A DNA stretch of 64,000 nucleotides from Diphasiastrum complanatum (Eukaryota > Streptophyta > Lycopodiopsida > Lycopodiales > Lycopodiaceae), in the NCBI GenBank assembly GCA_029204225.1, contig CM055101.1, forward strand, positions 37,191,648 to 37,255,647, given 5' to 3'. Positions 44,350 to 55,750 of the stretch are shown one piece after another. How positions within the stretch are numbered: position 1 is the stretch's first letter; each line of letters begins with the position of its first letter. Made by a program: the position numbers and the translations under genes. The notes below the pieces were generated by a model. It was not told the origin of the DNA. It worked only from the letters and a program-made list of their open reading frames with translations, and did not search any database.

Positions 44350-44743
44350 TTTATGGACGATGCAGTCTGCTACTTCGTGAAGGAACCAAATGCAATCTCC
44401 GAGGCCATGTCTACACCTAATGTTGATCAATGGAAAGTAGCGATGGACATCGAATTCGATTCTTGATAGAGAATCAAACGTGGACAGCCACTAAGCTGCC
44501 AAAGGAAAGAAATCCGATTCCATGCAAATGGATATTCAAGGCGAAGTATGATGATGAAGGAAGACTGAATCAATACAAAGTCAGGCTAGTCGTCAAAGGC
44601 TATTCCTAGATTTTAGATATGGATTATTTTGAGACCTTCAACCCAGTTGTCAAACATGTTTTGATCTATTTGCTACTCTCCTTTGTAGCCGCAACAAATC
44701 TCGAAGTCCATCAAATGGATGTCCAAATGGCTTTCCTCAACGG
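44350..44743 (+). pseudogene. RT N-terminal part of element E, truncated
   Basis: It reads the RT start (VDQWKVAMDIEFDS, then ENQTWTATKLPKERNPIPC, KWIFKAKYDDEGRL) with stops, and ends at LEVHQMDVQMAFLNG. At that exact point an LTR begins. The catalytic YVDD and everything after it are missing. Confidence 0.85.
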
Positions 44744-45791
44744 TGTTAGATTTCTTATGCTCAGCCTTAAACAAATCGTTCAAGTAATGAGCATCCTGAA
44801 AAACCGAAGGCCGAAAACATATTTTTGGGCCTTCATATTTTTTCCCTTGAGATTCCTCGTGCCTAAGAAATCATTTTAAGACACCTTCTCTTTATTCGCC
44901 CTTTTTTCGCTCCTTAGCGAAAAATGCGACACACTGGCCAAGTGGTCAGAATGCCTTTGAAACCATTCTTAAGGCACCTTTGCTTTTTTCGCCTTTGTCG
45001 CACTAGCAAAAAAATGCGACACAATGGCCAAGTGGCCAGAATGCCTTAGAAATCATTTTTAAGGCACCTTCTCCTCCTTCGTCTTTTTCGTACCAGCGAA
45101 AAAATGCGACACACTGGCCAAGTGGCCAGAATCCCTTTAAATCTAAGGCACCTTTGCCTTCTTCACTACCTTTAGTAGAACGCACCTTTGCCTTTTTCTC
45201 TGCCTTTAGTGTAAGGCACTTTTTCGGCTTTTTCGTCTTCTTCACTGCCTTGAAACTAAGGGTGCCTTAGGGATTTACATACCTTTAGTATAAGGGCAAC
45301 TTCAGGAGTTGCATACCTTCAGTCTAAGGGCACCTTCGGGTTTTTCAGCTTTTTCGCATTTTGCTACATTGGCTGACTGACGTCGCCAACTTATCAGAAA
45401 CCCTAAAACAACTGGACAACCAAATATCCCAAATGCGGTTGGCGGTTACCAACTTTGCAAAGACTAGCGTAAATAGCATCAAAGGCTTGTAAGATATTTT
45501 GTTCCTCGACACTTGTAAATCTATATATTAGCTGATTCAAGCTATGTAAGTGTTAATGTAAATCTGAGTTAATTTTGAGTAAATTGAATTTCTCTCTTTT
45601 AATTAGAGTTTTTTTGTAGCCAACGTTATCACGCTCAGCAAGCTAAAGTTATTACTTCAAGCTATTGTACTCGCATTTAAAATTTATCAGTGCAATTTTT
45701 GTTTCACTACTGCATCGTTCATTTGTGCATTCTGTATGAATTCTTCTACTTGAATAATTCTGTTGCTAACTGTTGCGTTTCCATTCCTACA
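44744..45791 (+). repeat. Long LTR of subfamily E2, with internal hairpin repeats
   Basis: It starts TGTTAGATTTCTTATGC and continues to about CCATTCCTACA, near the expected LTR end. The same LTR type occurs on the minus strand at 52,887-53,527, preceded there by a purine tract, which confirms it as an LTR. 44,874-45,165 is a tandem array of ~90-bp units. No target duplication flanks it: the left flank is mid-RT and the right flank is mid-integrase, so it marks a recombination junction, not a simple insertion. Confidence 0.75.
44874..45165. repeat. Tandem ~90-bp units, each with two hairpins, inside the E2 LTR
   Basis: Three units (marker GCGACACA(C/A)TGGCC at about 44,926, 45,016 and 45,106). 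Each contains CTGGCCAAGTGGCCAG or a near copy (6-bp stem, AAGT loop), a TTTTTCG(C/T)...GCGAAAAA stem, and the spacer AAGGCACCTT. The minus-strand LTR at 52,887-53,527 has four such units. Confidence 0.8.
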
Positions 45792-46414
45792 TGCTGCACC
45801 CTGAATGGCAAGACACCTTATGAGGTTTGGTCAAGTTCAAAACTATCACTCAAACATATTTGAGTGTTTGGATGCATCGCTTTCGCTTAGATCCCTGAGG
45901 ATCTAAGAAGAAAGCTAGATGACAAGAGTAGGAAAACGATTTTCATCGGCTATTCCCCATAGCACAAGGCATACAAACTCTACAATTTGGATACCAAGAA
46001 GGCATTCACCAGTAGAGATGTCATTTTCATGGAAGACCAATTCATCGACCACAAAGGGAAAGCTGTTGATAATTCCGACTCACGGATCGAGCCACCAGTC
46101 AATTCCGATCTAGATATTTAACTGCAAAACATCGATGCTAACTCAGACAATGAGTCAGAACCTCAACTAGTCAACCCACATCAGAGGACCAAAGTTCAAC
46201 CTAGAAGGTCGAACAAGTCCAGACAACCTCCATCCAAATTTATGGATGATCCGGCCTGCTACTTCGTGCAGGAACCAAACACAATTGCTGAGGTGATGTC
46301 TACTCTTGATGGTGACCAATGGAAAGCAACGATGGACATTGAATTCGATTCTCTTATGGAGAATCAAACATGGACACTCACTGAGCTGCCAAAGGACCGG
46401 AAACCAATTCTAAT
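45792..46414 (+). pseudogene. Second family E copy: integrase C-terminus and RT start
   Basis: It begins at LNGKTPYEVW and goes on with KLDDKSRKTIFIGYS, KAYKLYNLDTKKAFTSRDVIFMED, the linker PPSKFMDDPACYFVQEPNTIAEVM and the RT start DQWKATMDIEFDSLMENQTWTLTELPKDRKP, with two or three stops and frameshifts. At about 46,414 it passes without a break into the middle of a family E LTR. The matching RT continuation (KWIFKTKYD) is found at 54,979 on the other strand, also fused to LTR. Confidence 0.85.
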
Positions 46415-46567
46415 TGCAACAAAATTGGTTGCTGTAGATATTTTGTTGGAAATCAATTTTAGAATCTTCATCAGAAAACTTCTTCAGATAATCCTTAAAA
46501 ACTAATCAATCTTTTTGTAGCCAGTGTTACATGCTCAATGACTATAAGTTGAAGTTATGAGTACAAT
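46415..46567 (+). repeat. Family E LTR fragment, head to head with the next
   Basis: It reads LTR sequence from GCAACAAAA(A/G) to AGTTATGAGTACAATTTT on the plus strand and then meets the same LTR region in the opposite orientation at about 46,567. The two form a large imperfect inverted repeat of roughly 140-150 bp per arm. Confidence 0.7.
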
Positions 46568-47013
46568 TTTTTGAAGTAATAACTTCAGCTGGTTGAGAGT
46601 GATACCGCTGGCTACAAGAACTCATATAAGCAGAAGAAATTTTCTGATGATGATTGTAGGATTGATATCCTATAAAATATCTACAACTACCTTTTGTTGC
46701 AGTTATTACAACCACCTCATTACAGTTAATGCATGTACAAAGTGGGCGGACTGTCAACGTAAAGTCATTGGGTCAGATTTTAGACCGACAATATCAATAT
46801 TTACAAGTATCGAAAAATGTACAATGACTCACAAAAATACTAACTTGAATAATTCTATAGTTTTCGAGTCGATCCAATATCGAAAAATTCTAAAAAAATC
46901 CGATCCTGAATTTTCTTTTTTGATCCTCTGTTCAAAAATTTGAGCCTTTTGTTTCTGGTATTTCAAGATGCTTATTATTGAATGGATTTAAGACTGAGCA
47001 TCGAATTCCAACA
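46568..47013 (-). repeat. Family E 3' LTR (minus strand), end truncated
   Basis: On the minus strand it starts TGTTGGAATTCGATGC at 47,013, directly after the purine tract AAGGGGGAG (47,014-47,022). It ends prematurely at the head-to-head junction. Confidence 0.8.
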
Positions 47014-47150
47014 CTCCCCCTTAATGTGGATCCTGAAAACTTTTGATTTTCAAATTCAACATGTTGTTGAATCTGAGATTGTGCTCCTTTGATAGAGCCT
47101 TTGTGAAGTAATCTGCTGCCATTGATTCTGTTCTACAGTAGACTAAGGAT
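47014..47150 (-). pseudogene. Family E RNase H, C-terminal end
   Basis: The minus strand reads SLVYCRTESMAADYFTKALSKEHNL, the last conserved block of copia pol, and a stop shortly before the polypurine tract. The upstream part of the same gene lies beyond element F, from 51,964 on. Confidence 0.85.
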
Positions 47151-47950
47151 TGTGAAAAATTGTCAAAATCTATCTTGGATATTTTTGTGTTTCTAGTTTG
47201 TGAAAAAATATCACATGTGTGGAGCATGTTCCCACATGTAGAAAATGTAGAAATAGTTTATAATGTTGACTTTAGGGGTATCATAAAGACTGCTAGTGAA
47301 GCATCTGGTGTCACTAGGTGATAGGGACAATTCTGGCTTTAGAGGTCAAATGGTCAAGTACACATGTTTTGTCATGATTAGGCCAAAATTCAATTGTGAT
47401 GTAACTCGAGCTAGTTAGGTTGCTTACACATGTTAAGTTTAGGTTTGATGAGTGATGCACTCTATGTGGTGGCCAAAGTCAGAGGGTCCAATCATAAGAG
47501 AGAGATGTGTTGTAAGGGTCCAATCAAAAGTGAGTGATGTTGCATCACACATCCAATATGATTAGAGAGGCTATGTTTGAAGGGTCCAATAGGATTGAAT
47601 CATGGATCTCCATGAGTTTTATGTGTACTCTTCATTTGTATCATAATCTAATGTGAGTTTTTGAGTCAATTTGGAGATTCATCAATTTTGAGTGTATTTC
47701 TCTCTCTACCCCTCACCAAAAGTGGTGGTTTCTCTCTCTACCAGAGGAGAGGAGCTTGTTGGGACTTAGTTTTCAGTAGTACATGTTTCCACATGTGTGA
47801 AAGTACTTTGGTTATGAATGTATGCCTCTTTTCCTTAGATTTCATCAATTGATCTTGGATTTCAGTCAATAGAAGATCTATAGTGCAAAAGCTTGGCTTA
47901 GGAGATTGATTTCACACTTTAGGGCATTCCCACATGTGTGAATTTTCACA
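47151..47950 (+). repeat. 5' LTR of element F
   Basis: 800 bp. It holds a ~120-bp stretch with CTCTCTCTACC repeats that is missing from the 3' copy. Otherwise the two differ by scattered substitutions and small gaps. Confidence 0.92.
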
Positions 47951-47962
47951 TGGTATCAGAGC
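47951..47962 (+). promoter_or_regulatory. Primer binding site of element F
   Basis: TGGTATCAGAGC, directly after the LTR. Confidence 0.9.
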
Positions 47963-48703
47963 CTACCTAAGCTTTTGATACATCTATCATCCATAGTTTC
48001 AAAATTTTCATGAAAATCAAGATCTAGAGAGTGTTGATTGCATCTCCCATGCTACCTCGAGGAAATTTGGATCAAGAGGGTTCATCATCATAATGATTGA
48101 ATCATTTTAGGTATTGTATGGAATTCAGTGTGCAGGCATGTGTGAAGTACAGCCAAGTTCATTTGGAAAGTTCTCTTCCAAGTTAGATCCAAATTTGGTG
48201 CTAGATAGCTTGATTGACTAGTTTTGTCTAGTTTTTGTAGCAATTTGTTTCAATCCATTTGGTGAGCCAATCAAAAGTTATAAGCTTTTGAATAGGGTCA
48301 GGTAGGGCACCCAGACCTATGTGGACACATTTGGTTTGATTATTATATTGCTTGTTTGATCCTAAAACTCAGTTGATTGCTTGCCAATCCCATCTATTTG
48401 AGATCTAGTCACAGTTTTGAGATCTAAGCCATATTGTTTCATAAAAATCCATTGAATTTGAGTCAAATATGGATTCTTAGTGTGTTTCACATGTGCTAAG
48501 AGAGATTGATCCTATCTCTGTCTATACTCCATCAATTGATGAAAGGCTAATCTAGTTTGAGAGAGATTGGTAGAGCTAGTGAGATCCATCTCACATTTTG
48601 TTGCAAGATCTTGCATAGGAGTGGGTAGTACACCTTTCAAGGATCATATAGTGAGAGAGAAGCAACATTTATTGTTCAAATCACAGGGAGTCTTCACAAT
48701 TTC

Positions 48704-49640
48704 ATGGCATCTATGGGTTCCTTTCTATTGGAATCTAGTGAAAGATTATCTACCTCCAACTATTCTATTTGGAAGGTTAGAATGGAGTCAATCTTGATAC
48801 GCCAAGATGTGATGGCCATTGTACTTGGGATTGAGGAGGAGCCTCAAGTCCTTCAAGAATTATAAAAGTAAAAGAATAGAGCATGGATGGCTCTCCACTT
48901 TATCAAGATGAATGTCTCTAATGAGATTTTGAGAGATATTGGTGATTGCAACTCGGTCAAGCAAGCTTGGGATACTCTCAAAGCTATTTATGAAGCCAAA
49001 CATACCTCCAGGCTCCTCACTCTTAGAAATCAAATTTTCCAAAGTTCTCAAAAGAGTGATGAGAGTGCCACTAATTATGTTTTGAGAGTGAAAGATATTC
49101 ATAGGGAGCTTATTTGTATTGGAGGATCCATCAAACAAAGTGAGCTAGTCCAAGTCGTACTCAATGGCTTGAAGGATGAATATGAAAATCTTGTCCAATC
49201 CTATGCTATCAAGGAGGAGCTACCAATCTTGGAGGCTTTGCAAGGAGTGCTAATAGCTGAAGAATCAAGGTATGAGAACAAGCTATTAAGGATGGACAAA
49301 TTGTCACTCAATCATAATGGTGATGACAAAGTTCTATTTGCCAAGCACAAAGAGAGGAGCAAAAAACAACACCAACACTTCTCTAAGGACAAAGCAGAAG
49401 ACCAAGATGAAGAGGAGGAGGAAACCTCCCATGCTTCTACTCCAAAAAAAAAGATGAAGAAAAAGAATATTAAGTGCTTCTTTTGTGGCAAGCAAGGCCA
49501 CTATGCCACCAATTGTTTCAAGAGGAAGAATCAATTCAAGCAAGCCAACATCTCTCATAAGAAAGAAGACTTTAATGCAAGTGATTTAGAATGCTCACTT
49601 ACGTTATGGCATCAAGCTTCTCCTCTTCCAACTTCAAAAA
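48704..49640 (+). pseudogene. Copia Gag of element F
   Basis: It starts at the ATG at 48,704 (SFLLESSERLSTSNYSIWKVRMESIL), with two closely spaced stops at about 48,863-48,871. It is then open from 48,887 to 49,687: HFIKMNVSNEILRDIGDC, LTLRNQIFQSSQKSDESATNYVLRVKDI, ELVQVVLNGL and an acidic then lysine-rich linker. A complete zinc knuckle CFFCGKQGHYATNC follows. The last ~30 codons drift out of the family by frameshift just before the protease. The knuckle is intact here, unlike in family E. Confidence 0.88.
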
Positions 49641-50375
49641 GGATGACTCTTGGTATATTGATAGTGGAGCATCTTCACATAGTGTAGCTCCAAGGATTCC
49701 TTTTCATCTATTATGCCTTATCAAGGAATCAAGAAGTCCATATATATTACAAGTGATCAGGAGTGTAAAATTGAAGTAGGGACTATTCCCTTGAATCTTG
49801 CTCGTCAAAAGTTCTATCTCTTCACAAGGTTCTTTTTGTTCCCAAGCTTACAAAGAATCTTTTTAAGTGCTGGCCAATTACTTGATGGTGGCCTTGATGT
49901 CGATTTCCATATTGAAAATTTTGTGATCAAGAAGGATGATGAGATCCTTGCTCATGGATCAAGAGATGAAGGCATCTACAAATTGGATCCAAGAGAGAGT
50001 GCAAAATCTCTTGATGTTGCTTATGAATCCAAGCTTTCAAAGAAGGATGATCGCACTAGATGCACATGTTTATATCTTCAATCTTCAAGATTTATGATGG
50101 ATGATTATTTCTTACTATTCAAAGCATATGTTGAGATGGAATTCTCATTGAAGAACAAAGCTTTGAGGAGTGATGGAGATCTTGGAGGAAATACACCATA
50201 TGAAGTATTATTCAAGAAGCCTAAGGTTGATTACCTTAGTGTCTTTGGAGGTTCTTGCTTTGCACATATTCCCTTGGAAACAAGGAGGATGGATGATCCA
50301 AGCTCATGGATCATGGTTGGATGCTTATCCACCAAGGAGCCGATAAAGCCTTTATACTTTCTATTTCAAAAGTGA
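49600..50375 (+). pseudogene. Element F protease and internally deleted integrase
   Basis: The protease active site DSWYIDSGASSHS is followed by a frameshift, then SAGQLLDGGLDVDF and IKKDDEILAHG of the pre-integrase region. Integrase is represented only by the motif ALRSDGDLG (second catalytic region, altered), joined directly to NTPYEVLFKKPKVDYLSVFGGSC from its C-terminal part. Catalytic Asp1 and Glu are deleted. The linker continues to 50,611 and breaks off before RT. Confidence 0.85.
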
Positions 50376-50611
50376 TTGAGAGTAAATATGCCATATTTTA
50401 TAAAGATCTACATTCAACCTTGGAAGGGGCCGAGATCAAGGCATCTCAAGATGCATCTCAAATCATATCTATTGAAAACTATCAAGATGTGAAGGGGTCG
50501 AGGTTTGAGGAGGAGCCTCCTCAGCATGTGATTTCAAGGGGATCTTCAAGATGGATGGTCGAGTCTTTATGGCTCATTTTTTATGGTAAAGAGAGACAAG
50601 TTTGCCTCTAG

Positions 50612-51279
50612 TATGGACATATTACTTGTCATTATTGACTTAGATATGTTTTCAAAACATTTTGAAAGTAAGAGATCGTGTCATCAAGTGCATGCTCCTG
50701 GATTTAGTAAGAGCAGGAATGAGCTTCTTGCTCATAGTTTAAAAAATCATGTTTTTACATGGTTTGAGGCATTTTGTAAAGTTCTCTTGAGATTAAGAAG
50801 ACACTTACATTTTTGAGCAAGTATTTAGCCTCAAGAAGTTCAAGATTTCATTTGATTTCAAGATTAGATTTATCATGGATAAAGTTCATAGTATGTGGAC
50901 TAGTCAAGCTAGAATGCTTAATCTTGATAATCAACACTGTTGCTCATCTTATGACTTGATTTCTATGACCTTTGTGATCTTTATGAGGCATGGAGACCTC
51001 TAATTTTCATCATGGTGCAACAATCTTCATGCAAATGGATTTTCCAAATCAAAGATCATCATCAAGCATGGAGGAAGCACATTGATTTAGTGGCAAATTG
51101 GTGGAATGCTCTTCAAAGATGTTGGCAAATGATTTCTACCAAAGAAATCTTATCATGGATATGGTGAGGGTGCTGATATGATGGATCCTTTTGCTGGTTT
51201 TTACTTCATTTGCATACCAAAGGATCCACTCAAAAAGTTTCACAAACTCCTTGATCCTACCAAGCTAGTTTATGAGGAG
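50612..51279 (+). other. Spacer of element F in place of RT and RNase H
   Basis: About 670 bp without copia homology, ending with TATGAGGAG before the 3' LTR. I found no clear similarity to the A/B module, though both occupy the same place. Short open frames here have no recognisable domain. Confidence 0.55.
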
Positions 51280-51958
51280 TGTGAAAAATTGTCAAAATCT
51301 ATCTTGGATATTTTTGTGTTCCTAGTTTGTGAAAAAATATCACATGTGTGGAGCATGTTCCCACATGTAGAAAAAGCATAAATAGTTTATAATGTTGACT
51401 TTAGGAGTATCATAAAGATTCTTAGTCAAGGATCTTGGTGTCACTAGGTGATAGGGCCAATTTTGGCTTTAGAGGTCAAATGGTCAAGTACACATGTGCT
51501 GTCATGATTAGGCCAAAATTCAATTCTGATGTAACTCGAGCTAGTTAGATTGATTACACATGTCAAGTTTAGGTTTGATGAGTGATGCACTCTCCGTGGT
51601 GGCAAAAGTCAAAGAGTCCAATCAAAAGTGAGGGATGGTGTATCACACATCCAATAGAATTAGAGAGACTATGTTTGAGAGGTCCAATATGATTGAAGCA
51701 TGGATCTCCATGAGTTTCATATGTACTCTTCATTTGTATCATAATCTAATGTGAGTTTTTGAGTCAATTTGAAGATTCATCAATTTTGAGTGTATTCCAC
51801 GTGTGAAAGTACTTTGGTTATGAATGTATGCATGTAACTTTGCCTCTTTGCCTTAGATTTCATCAATTGATCTTGGATTTCAATCAATAGAAGATCTAGC
51901 TTTGCTTACGAGATCAATTTCACACTTTAGGACATTCCCACACGTGTGAATTTTCACA
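51280..51958 (+). repeat. 3' LTR of element F
   Basis: 679 bp, shorter than the 5' copy because of the missing CTCTCTCTACC segment. It is followed by the target duplication AGGAT. Confidence 0.92.
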
Positions 51959-52886
51959 AGGATACCTCCTTGCTTTGCACTTTCTCTCTCAAATAGTGAT
52001 ATTTGATTTCGATAAGCTTGCTTCGAGAAGGAAATCTCGGATTGAGAGAGAGGGCTATGGTGCTTTGATTGTCACAAAAGATGGTCGTTGGATGTGACTA
52101 TGCAAGGTCGAATTCTGCTAGCAGGTGCCTAAGCCAAATTGTCTCCTTTGTAGCATTTGTGGTAGCAATGTACTCTTATTCGATTGGTGACAATGCTACT
52201 GATGTCTGCTTTCGGCTGTTCCACGAGATTGGGCCATGATTATATAAAAATACAAATCCGGAAGTAGACCTTTTGGTATCGATACCTCTTGCCCAATGTG
52301 CATATGTGTATCCTTCAAGTATGTTGGTAGGTTGGCTGCCTCCATATCAAATGCTAAGATGTTTGGTTGTATGGATGTACTTCATGACAGTTGTGAGTGC
52401 TTTCTAATGGGTTAGACCTAGATTTGATAGGAACTAGCTGAGTGAACTGATCGAATATGCAATGTCGGGTCGAGTGCAGAGAGATTATTGCATACATCAG
52501 TGAGCCGATGATGGAGTGAAACAGATATTGCTTCATCTCCTCCTTTTCGGCCTCAGTTTGAGGAGATTGTTCCTTTGAGAGCTTTACTTCAGGGTCGAGT
52601 GGAAAGAGACTCGGTTTATAGTTGGCCATTCCGTACTTTTTCAGCACGTCTATGAGATATCTTTGCTGGTTGATGAAAATTAGTCGGCGAGGTCGAATTT
52701 GAAAAATTTCGATTCCGAGACAATAGTGGGTTGGATCCATATCAGTCATTTTGTACTCCTTGGTTAGCATGCATTTTGTTTCCTTCATCCGATTTAGATC
52801 GTTATTGAATAATAGTGTATCATCTACATAGAGAGTGATGATGATGAAAAAATTCGATACAAACTTGAAGTACACATTCGAGTTGA
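51959..52886 (-). pseudogene. Family E RT C-terminus and RNase H (minus strand)
   Basis: From the high-coordinate side the minus strand reads YVDDTLLFNNDL (catalytic YVDD), KMTDMDPTHYCLGIEI, FINQQRYLIDVLKKYGMANYKP, and LFHSIIGSLMYAI. RNase H follows with frame breaks, down to the CDNQS region at about 52,060, where element F is inserted. Upstream, at 52,887, the RT is fused to a truncated LTR instead of the RT N-terminus. Confidence 0.87.
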
Positions 52887-53527
52887 CTGAAGATATGCAA
52901 CTCCTTAAGTTCCCTTACACTAAAGGTATGTAAAAGGCAAAAAAACCAAAAAAAAATGCCTTACACTGAAGGCAGAGAAGAAGGCGAAGGTGCCTTCTAC
53001 TAAAGGCAGTGAAGAAGACGAAGGTGTCTTAGATTTAAGGGGATTCTGGCCACTTGGACAGTGTGTCGCATTTTTCGCTAGTGCGAAAAAAACGGAGGAG
53101 GAGAAGGTGCCTTAAAAATGATTTCTAAGGCATTTTGGCCACTTGGCCAGTGTGTCGCATTTTTCGCTAGTGCGAAAAAGGCGAAGGAGAAAAAGGTGCC
53201 TTAAAAATGATTTCTAAGATATTCTAGCCACTTGGCCAGTGTGTCGCATCTTTCGCTAGTGCGAAAAAGGCGAAGGAGACGAAAAAAGACAAGGTGCCTT
53301 AAGAATGGTTTCGAAGGCATTCTAGCCACTTGGCCAGTGTGTCGCATTTTTCGCTAAGGAGCAAAAAAAGGGCGAAGAAAGAGAAGGTGCCTTAGAATGA
53401 TTTCTAAGGCACAAAAAATCTCAAGGAAAAAAATCTGAAGGCCCGAAAATATCTTGTCGGCCTTCGATTTTTCAGGATGCTCATTACTTGAACGATTTGT
53501 CTAAGACTGAGCATAAGAAATCTAACA
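52887..53527 (-). repeat. E2-type LTR (minus strand), truncated
   Basis: On the minus strand it starts TGTTAGATTTCTTATGC at 53,527 after the purine tract TAAGAGAGAG. It contains four hairpin units (markers at about 53,063, 53,151, 53,241 and 53,339) and ends abruptly near 52,887 where RT begins. The units have TTTTTCGCTAGTGCGAAAAA and CACTTGGCCAGTG. Confidence 0.85.
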
Positions 53528-54979
53528 CTCTCTCTTAATGTGGATCTTAAAAAACTTTGATCTTCAGATTTAACATATCATTAAATCTGAGATATTGCTC
53601 CTTTGATAGAGCCTTTGTGAAGTAATCTGCTGTCATGTAATTTGTTCTGCAGAAAATCAATTCTACTTCCTTACTGTGCACTTTCTCTCTAAGGTAATGA
53701 TACATGATTTCTATATGTTTGCTTCGAGAGTGAAATCTTGGACTGAGAGAAAGCGTTATTGTTCTTTGATTGTCATAGTAGATTGTTGTAGGAAGTGTTT
53801 GTGTAAGATTGAGGTCTGCAAGCAGTTGCCTAAGCTAGATCGTCTCTTTGGTTGCATTTGTGGCAGCTATGTATTCGGATTCCATTGATGATAATGCAAC
53901 TGAGGTCTGCTTCTGGCTATTCCATGAGATTGGGCCTTGGTTGTATAAGAATACAAATTCAAAAGTTGATTTTCTAGTGTCGAAATCTCCTGCCCAATCC
54001 GCATCTGTGTAGGCTTTAAGGATGTTGGCAATTTGGCTACCTCCATTGTAGATGTTGAGAGTTGTCGTTGCTTAGATGTACTTCATGACCTTTGTTAGCG
54101 CTTTCCAATGAGCTACGCCTGGATTGACAGGAACTGGCTGAGTGTACTGACTGAATATGCAAGGTCTGGTCGTGTGTAGATCATTGCATACATCAGTGAG
54201 CCGATGATGGATTGAAATAGGTAGCGCTTCATCTCCTCCTTTTCTACCTCAGTTTGAGGAGACTGTTCTTTTGATAGCTTTAGTCCAGGTATGAGTGGAA
54301 AGAGATTGGGTTTGCAGTTGGCCATTCCATACTTTTCCAGCACGTTGTTGAGATATTGTTGCTGATTGATAAAAATCAGTCTGCTGGGTCAATCTCGTTG
54401 AATTTGGATTTTGAGACAATACTGGGCTGGACCCATGTCAGCAGTCATCTTATATTTCTGGGCCAGCATGCATTTTGTATTCTTCATCAGATTCAGATTA
54501 TTACTGAATAAGAGTGTATCATCTACGTAGAGAGTGATGATGATGAATTAATCTGATACAGACTTGAAATAGACATTCAAGTCTGTTGAGTTTGAAATGA
54601 AACCATTCTCTATCAGAAATGCGTTGATCTTCTAGAACCAGGCTCTAGGTGACTGTTTCAACCCGTATAGCGCCTTGTGGATTTTGCATACAAGGTGTTG
54701 TTGCTTGCCATTGAGTTTGTATCCCTTTGGCTGCGTCATGTAGATTTCATTTTCGATGGTTCCATTGAGGAAAGCGGTCTGGACATCCATCTGGTGGACG
54801 TCAAGGTCTGTCATAGCTGCAAAGGAGAGGAGCGGGCGGATCGATGCATGTTTGATGACTGGGCTAAGGGTTTCTGAATAATCCAGATCTGAAATTTGGA
54901 AAAAGTCTTTGGTGACTAGTCTGGTGTTGTAATGATTTAGCCTTCCTTCAGCGTCGTACTTTGTCTTGAATATCCATTT
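53528..54979 (-). pseudogene. Third family E copy: RT and RNase H (minus strand)
   Basis: The minus strand, from 54,979 down: KWIFKTKYDAEGRLNHY, LDVHQMDVQTAFLNGT, ENEIYMTQPKGY, KALYGLKQSPRAW, then a stop, YVDDTLLFSNN, FINQQQYLNNVLEKYGMANCKP, LFQSIIGSLMYAMIYTRPDLAYSV and broken RNase H to the purine tract at 53,528. Stops and frameshifts are scattered throughout. The upstream side is fused to a LTR fragment at 54,979/54,980. Confidence 0.88.
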
Positions 54980-55254
54980 CTCATTAAAGTTAATGCATGT
55001 ACAAAGTGGGCGGACTGTCAACGCCAAGTCATTGGGTCAGATTTTAGACTGACAATATCAAAATTTACAAGTATACAATGACTCAAAAAATTATTACAAT
55101 ATACAATGACTCAAAAAATTACGGATTTTTTGAGTCGATCCGGTATTGAAAAATTCTAGAAAATTCGATCCTAAATTTTTTGATCCTCTACTCAAAAATT
55201 CAAGCCTTTTGTTTATTAATGAATGGATTTGAGGCTGAGTATCGAATTCCAACA
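54980..55254 (-). repeat. Family E LTR fragment (minus strand), left part only
   Basis: It starts TGTTGGAATTCGATAC at 55,254 after the purine tract AAGGAGGAG and runs about 275 bp to CATTAACTTTAATGAG, where RT sequence begins. The missing right part corresponds to the fragment at 46,415-46,567. Confidence 0.8.

Positions 55255-55750
<496 letters not shown>

Larger units (their letters stand above)
47151..51958 (+). mobile_element. Copia element F, inserted in family E RNase H; no RT
   Basis: A 4.8-kb element with LTRs 47,151-47,950 and 51,280-51,958, starting TGTGAAAAATTGTC and ending GAATTTTCACA, and a perfect target duplication AGGAT (47,146-47,150 and 51,959-51,963). The empty site can be recognised in the related copy at 55,340-55,440. 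Inside are a primer site, gag, protease, a deleted integrase and about 700 bp of spacer. RT and RNase H are absent. Confidence 0.92.
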
